64,000 nucleotides of DNA. Origin: Glandiceps talaboti. Lineage: Eukaryota > Hemichordata > Enteropneusta > Spengelidae. The first letter of the stretch is position 1. The number at the start of each line of letters is the position of its first letter. The DNA is taken from assembly GCF_964340395.1 (NCBI RefSeq), contig NC_135568.1:2124001-2188000 (forward strand), written 5' to 3'. Both the position numbers and the translations under genes were made by a program. Shown one piece after another: positions 62,373 to 64,000 of this stretch. The notes under the pieces were generated by a model that saw only the letters and a list, made by a program, of their open reading frames with translations, ran no database searches and had not been told where the DNA came from.

Positions 62373-63697
62373 ATGAAGCTCATCACAATCTTACTTGTTG
62401 CAAGCTCTGTTTTGATTGGTCAATGTGAAAGTCTTGCATCAACAAATGATCTGAAGTGGGTGAATGATTTCGAAGAGAACGTTTACTTCACTTGCCAACC
62501 CAATGAAGTTATTCACCACATTGCCAGTGTCCATTCAAATAAAGTGGAAGATCGTATGTGGGGATTCGATTGTACTGCAGCGCCCGCTAACTTCAGCCAG
62601 GTAGATATTGTTTATATATCGTGGGATATATTCTTGACCTTAGGTACAGGTTTTTTTCAAAGGGGAGGGGTACTGCCTGTCTAATGTATGAATTCCAGAA
62701 AATGATAAAAATGGTATATGTAAATTGGGGAAGTTATGTGAATGAAATTTTAGATTGTGTTTTTACAGGTGCCCATTGTTGTACACGGCATTGCCGTGGC
62801 TGACGAGTATACGATATTTTCTTCACAAGCATATAGTTTGTGTCCGCAACATTAGTTTGTATTAGTCGGTCACATGTGCAAAGTAGAGTATGCAACTGTC
62901 TATTCTATCATTTTTCTATAGTTGTATGTATAGTTCTCGAAAAACCCGGCTTTTCCTCTTTGAAATATATTGCGTATTTTCATCCATAGAAATACTAGTA
63001 TACTATATAAACTATTTACTCGCAAACAAATAGATCTGCAAATCTCCTTTCGCTGAATCTGACGCTCAATATGACGCTAGCTGAATCTGAATCTGAATCT
63101 GACGCCAACTTTATACTCGTTCACTTTCCATTTCAGTGCATGTGGAGTGGCTATGTGAACAACTACCGAGACACGTTGAATTTCCAATGTTTCTCCAACA
63201 GTATGATAGCGGGCGTTTATGCTCACCATAGTGACAGCAACGATGACAGACAATGGCAGTACTTGTGTTGTGAGCTTGAAGGACTTGCAATGACGTCATG
63301 CTTACAGACACCATACGTGAATGCATATGATGAGAACGTAGATTACATTGTACCTGATGGCCACTACTGGAGAGCTGTACATAGCACGTACAATACTAAC
63401 AACGAGTGAGTACTTCTTTACGGCAGGCATTTTCACTTTAATGCGCAATATGTTTCTCATGACTCGACCTAACCACATATACGATGACATACTACTTTTT
63501 AAATAGACGCCCTCTACGGCTGGATCAGAAAGTCTAGCAACTCGTAGTGACAAGGCCCCTTAGGTCACTCGTATTTTCATTTGCCGAATGAAGAAAATAT
63601 TGGGGCATTATATCTAATTGTTCGTTCTGTTCTTATTTGCAGGGATCGTAAATGGTCATTCAACTCATGCCAGTACACTATTCTAGACAAATGTTGA
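62373..63697 (+). CDS. DPT: Dermatopontin-like secreted protein, three exons, 183 aa
   Basis: Exons 62373-62600, 63137-63405 and 63643-63697 join in frame to a TGA stop. The first ~19 residues (MKLITILLVASSVLIGQCES) form a signal peptide. The rest is one dermatopontin domain. It has three copies of the family's D-R-x-W element (EDRMWGF, DDRQWQY, EDRKWSF), the WVNDFEE start, WSGYVNNY and paired cysteines including CC. Human dermatopontin is 201 aa and has the same spacing. It is an extracellular-matrix protein that binds proteoglycans and collagen. In invertebrates the family also includes shell-matrix and immune/lectin-like members. AATAAA at 63841 and ATAAAA near 63930 follow. Whether it is orthologous to vertebrate DPT or one of many invertebrate paralogues cannot be judged. 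Confidence 0.88.
63534..63620. repeat. Half copy of the 59517 MITE
   Basis: CTAGCAACTCGTAGTGACAA, then GGCCCC, GAATGAAGAAAATATT and TTATATCTAATTG, matches the right half of the element at 59517-59694. It sits in the last intron of the dermatopontin-like gene, just before its acceptor. Confidence 0.6.
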
Positions 63698-63840
63698 AGA
63701 GTATACAGGAAAAAATTAAATTCCACTAGAATCTAATCCAGTGCACAAAAAAATTCCCACAAAAAATTCATATCATGATTGATATCACATTTAAAGTACT
63801 AGAATTGTACATGTAATCAGGTCATGACCCACGTGGTTTC

Positions 63841-63846
63841 AATAAA
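63841..63846 (+). terminator. Candidate dermatopontin polyadenylation signal
   Basis: AATAAA about 145 bases after the stop codon. Confidence 0.5.
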
Positions 63847-64000
63847 TCAACTTTCAGAATCTACTAGAAATAACATGTATGTACATACTCCAATGTTGTT
63901 GGAATAACGCATTCGGAGTAGTCGATCGAAATAAAAGCAAAAGTAGAAGTCATTTTCAAGTGTAATTCTTTATTTTAATGTTCTCGCAGAAAAGTGAACA

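Overview
This is a eukaryotic, metazoan nuclear window. It is AT-rich and intron-rich, with GT-AG introns from about 0.2 to 6 kb, AATAAA-type signals after the gene ends, and abundant microsatellites, minisatellites, MITE-like inverted repeats and non-LTR retrotransposon tails. The recognisable genes fit a marine invertebrate, most plausibly a non-vertebrate deuterostome such as a hemichordate or cephalochordate. I cannot exclude a lophotrochozoan from the sequence alone. There are no bacterial-style operons, CRISPR arrays or rRNA genes, and I saw no tRNA gene.

Layout. 1-9.0 kb is repeat-rich: a LINE 3' end, a 4 x 156 bp satellite and several hairpins. A short signal-peptide-like first exon lies on the minus strand at 9.0 kb. 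9.1-14.6 kb is gene-poor, with very long microsatellites and retroposon tails. 14.7-23.5 kb (+) holds a six-exon homologue of human C7orf57. 23.5-27.8 kb is intergenic and repeat-rich. 27.85-35.47 kb (-) holds an eight-exon cytosolic 5'-nucleotidase III (NT5C3) with an N-terminal membrane anchor. 37.83-57.23 kb (+) holds BBS9/PTHB1, a BBSome subunit, in 21 core coding exons plus two candidate cassette exons. 57.3-61.9 kb is its 3' UTR followed by intergenic MITEs and a SINE. 61.9-64 kb (+) holds a coding-like first exon of another gene and a complete three-exon dermatopontin-like secreted protein.

Gene relationships. NT5C3 and BBS9 lie head to head about 2.3 kb apart. As I recall, NT5C3A and BBS9 are also close neighbours in divergent orientation on human 7p14.3, with C7orf57 on the same arm, so this looks like an ancient conserved linkage. 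The three genes have no obvious shared pathway: pyrimidine nucleotide catabolism, ciliary trafficking and unknown.

The most unusual feature is structural. Several tandem repeats straddle or abut real splice junctions, with periods of 43-53 bp. About 24 units carry extra 5' splice sites after an NT5C3 exon, one duplication carries an NT5C3 acceptor, about four units carry copies of a BBS9 donor with 22 nt of exon, and about seven units carry copies of a BBS9 acceptor with 17 nt of exon. These put arrays of decoy splice sites beside the functional ones. A second notable structure is a satellite whose monomers meet in a perfect 20 bp palindrome and whose end sequences are shared with dispersed MITEs elsewhere in the window.
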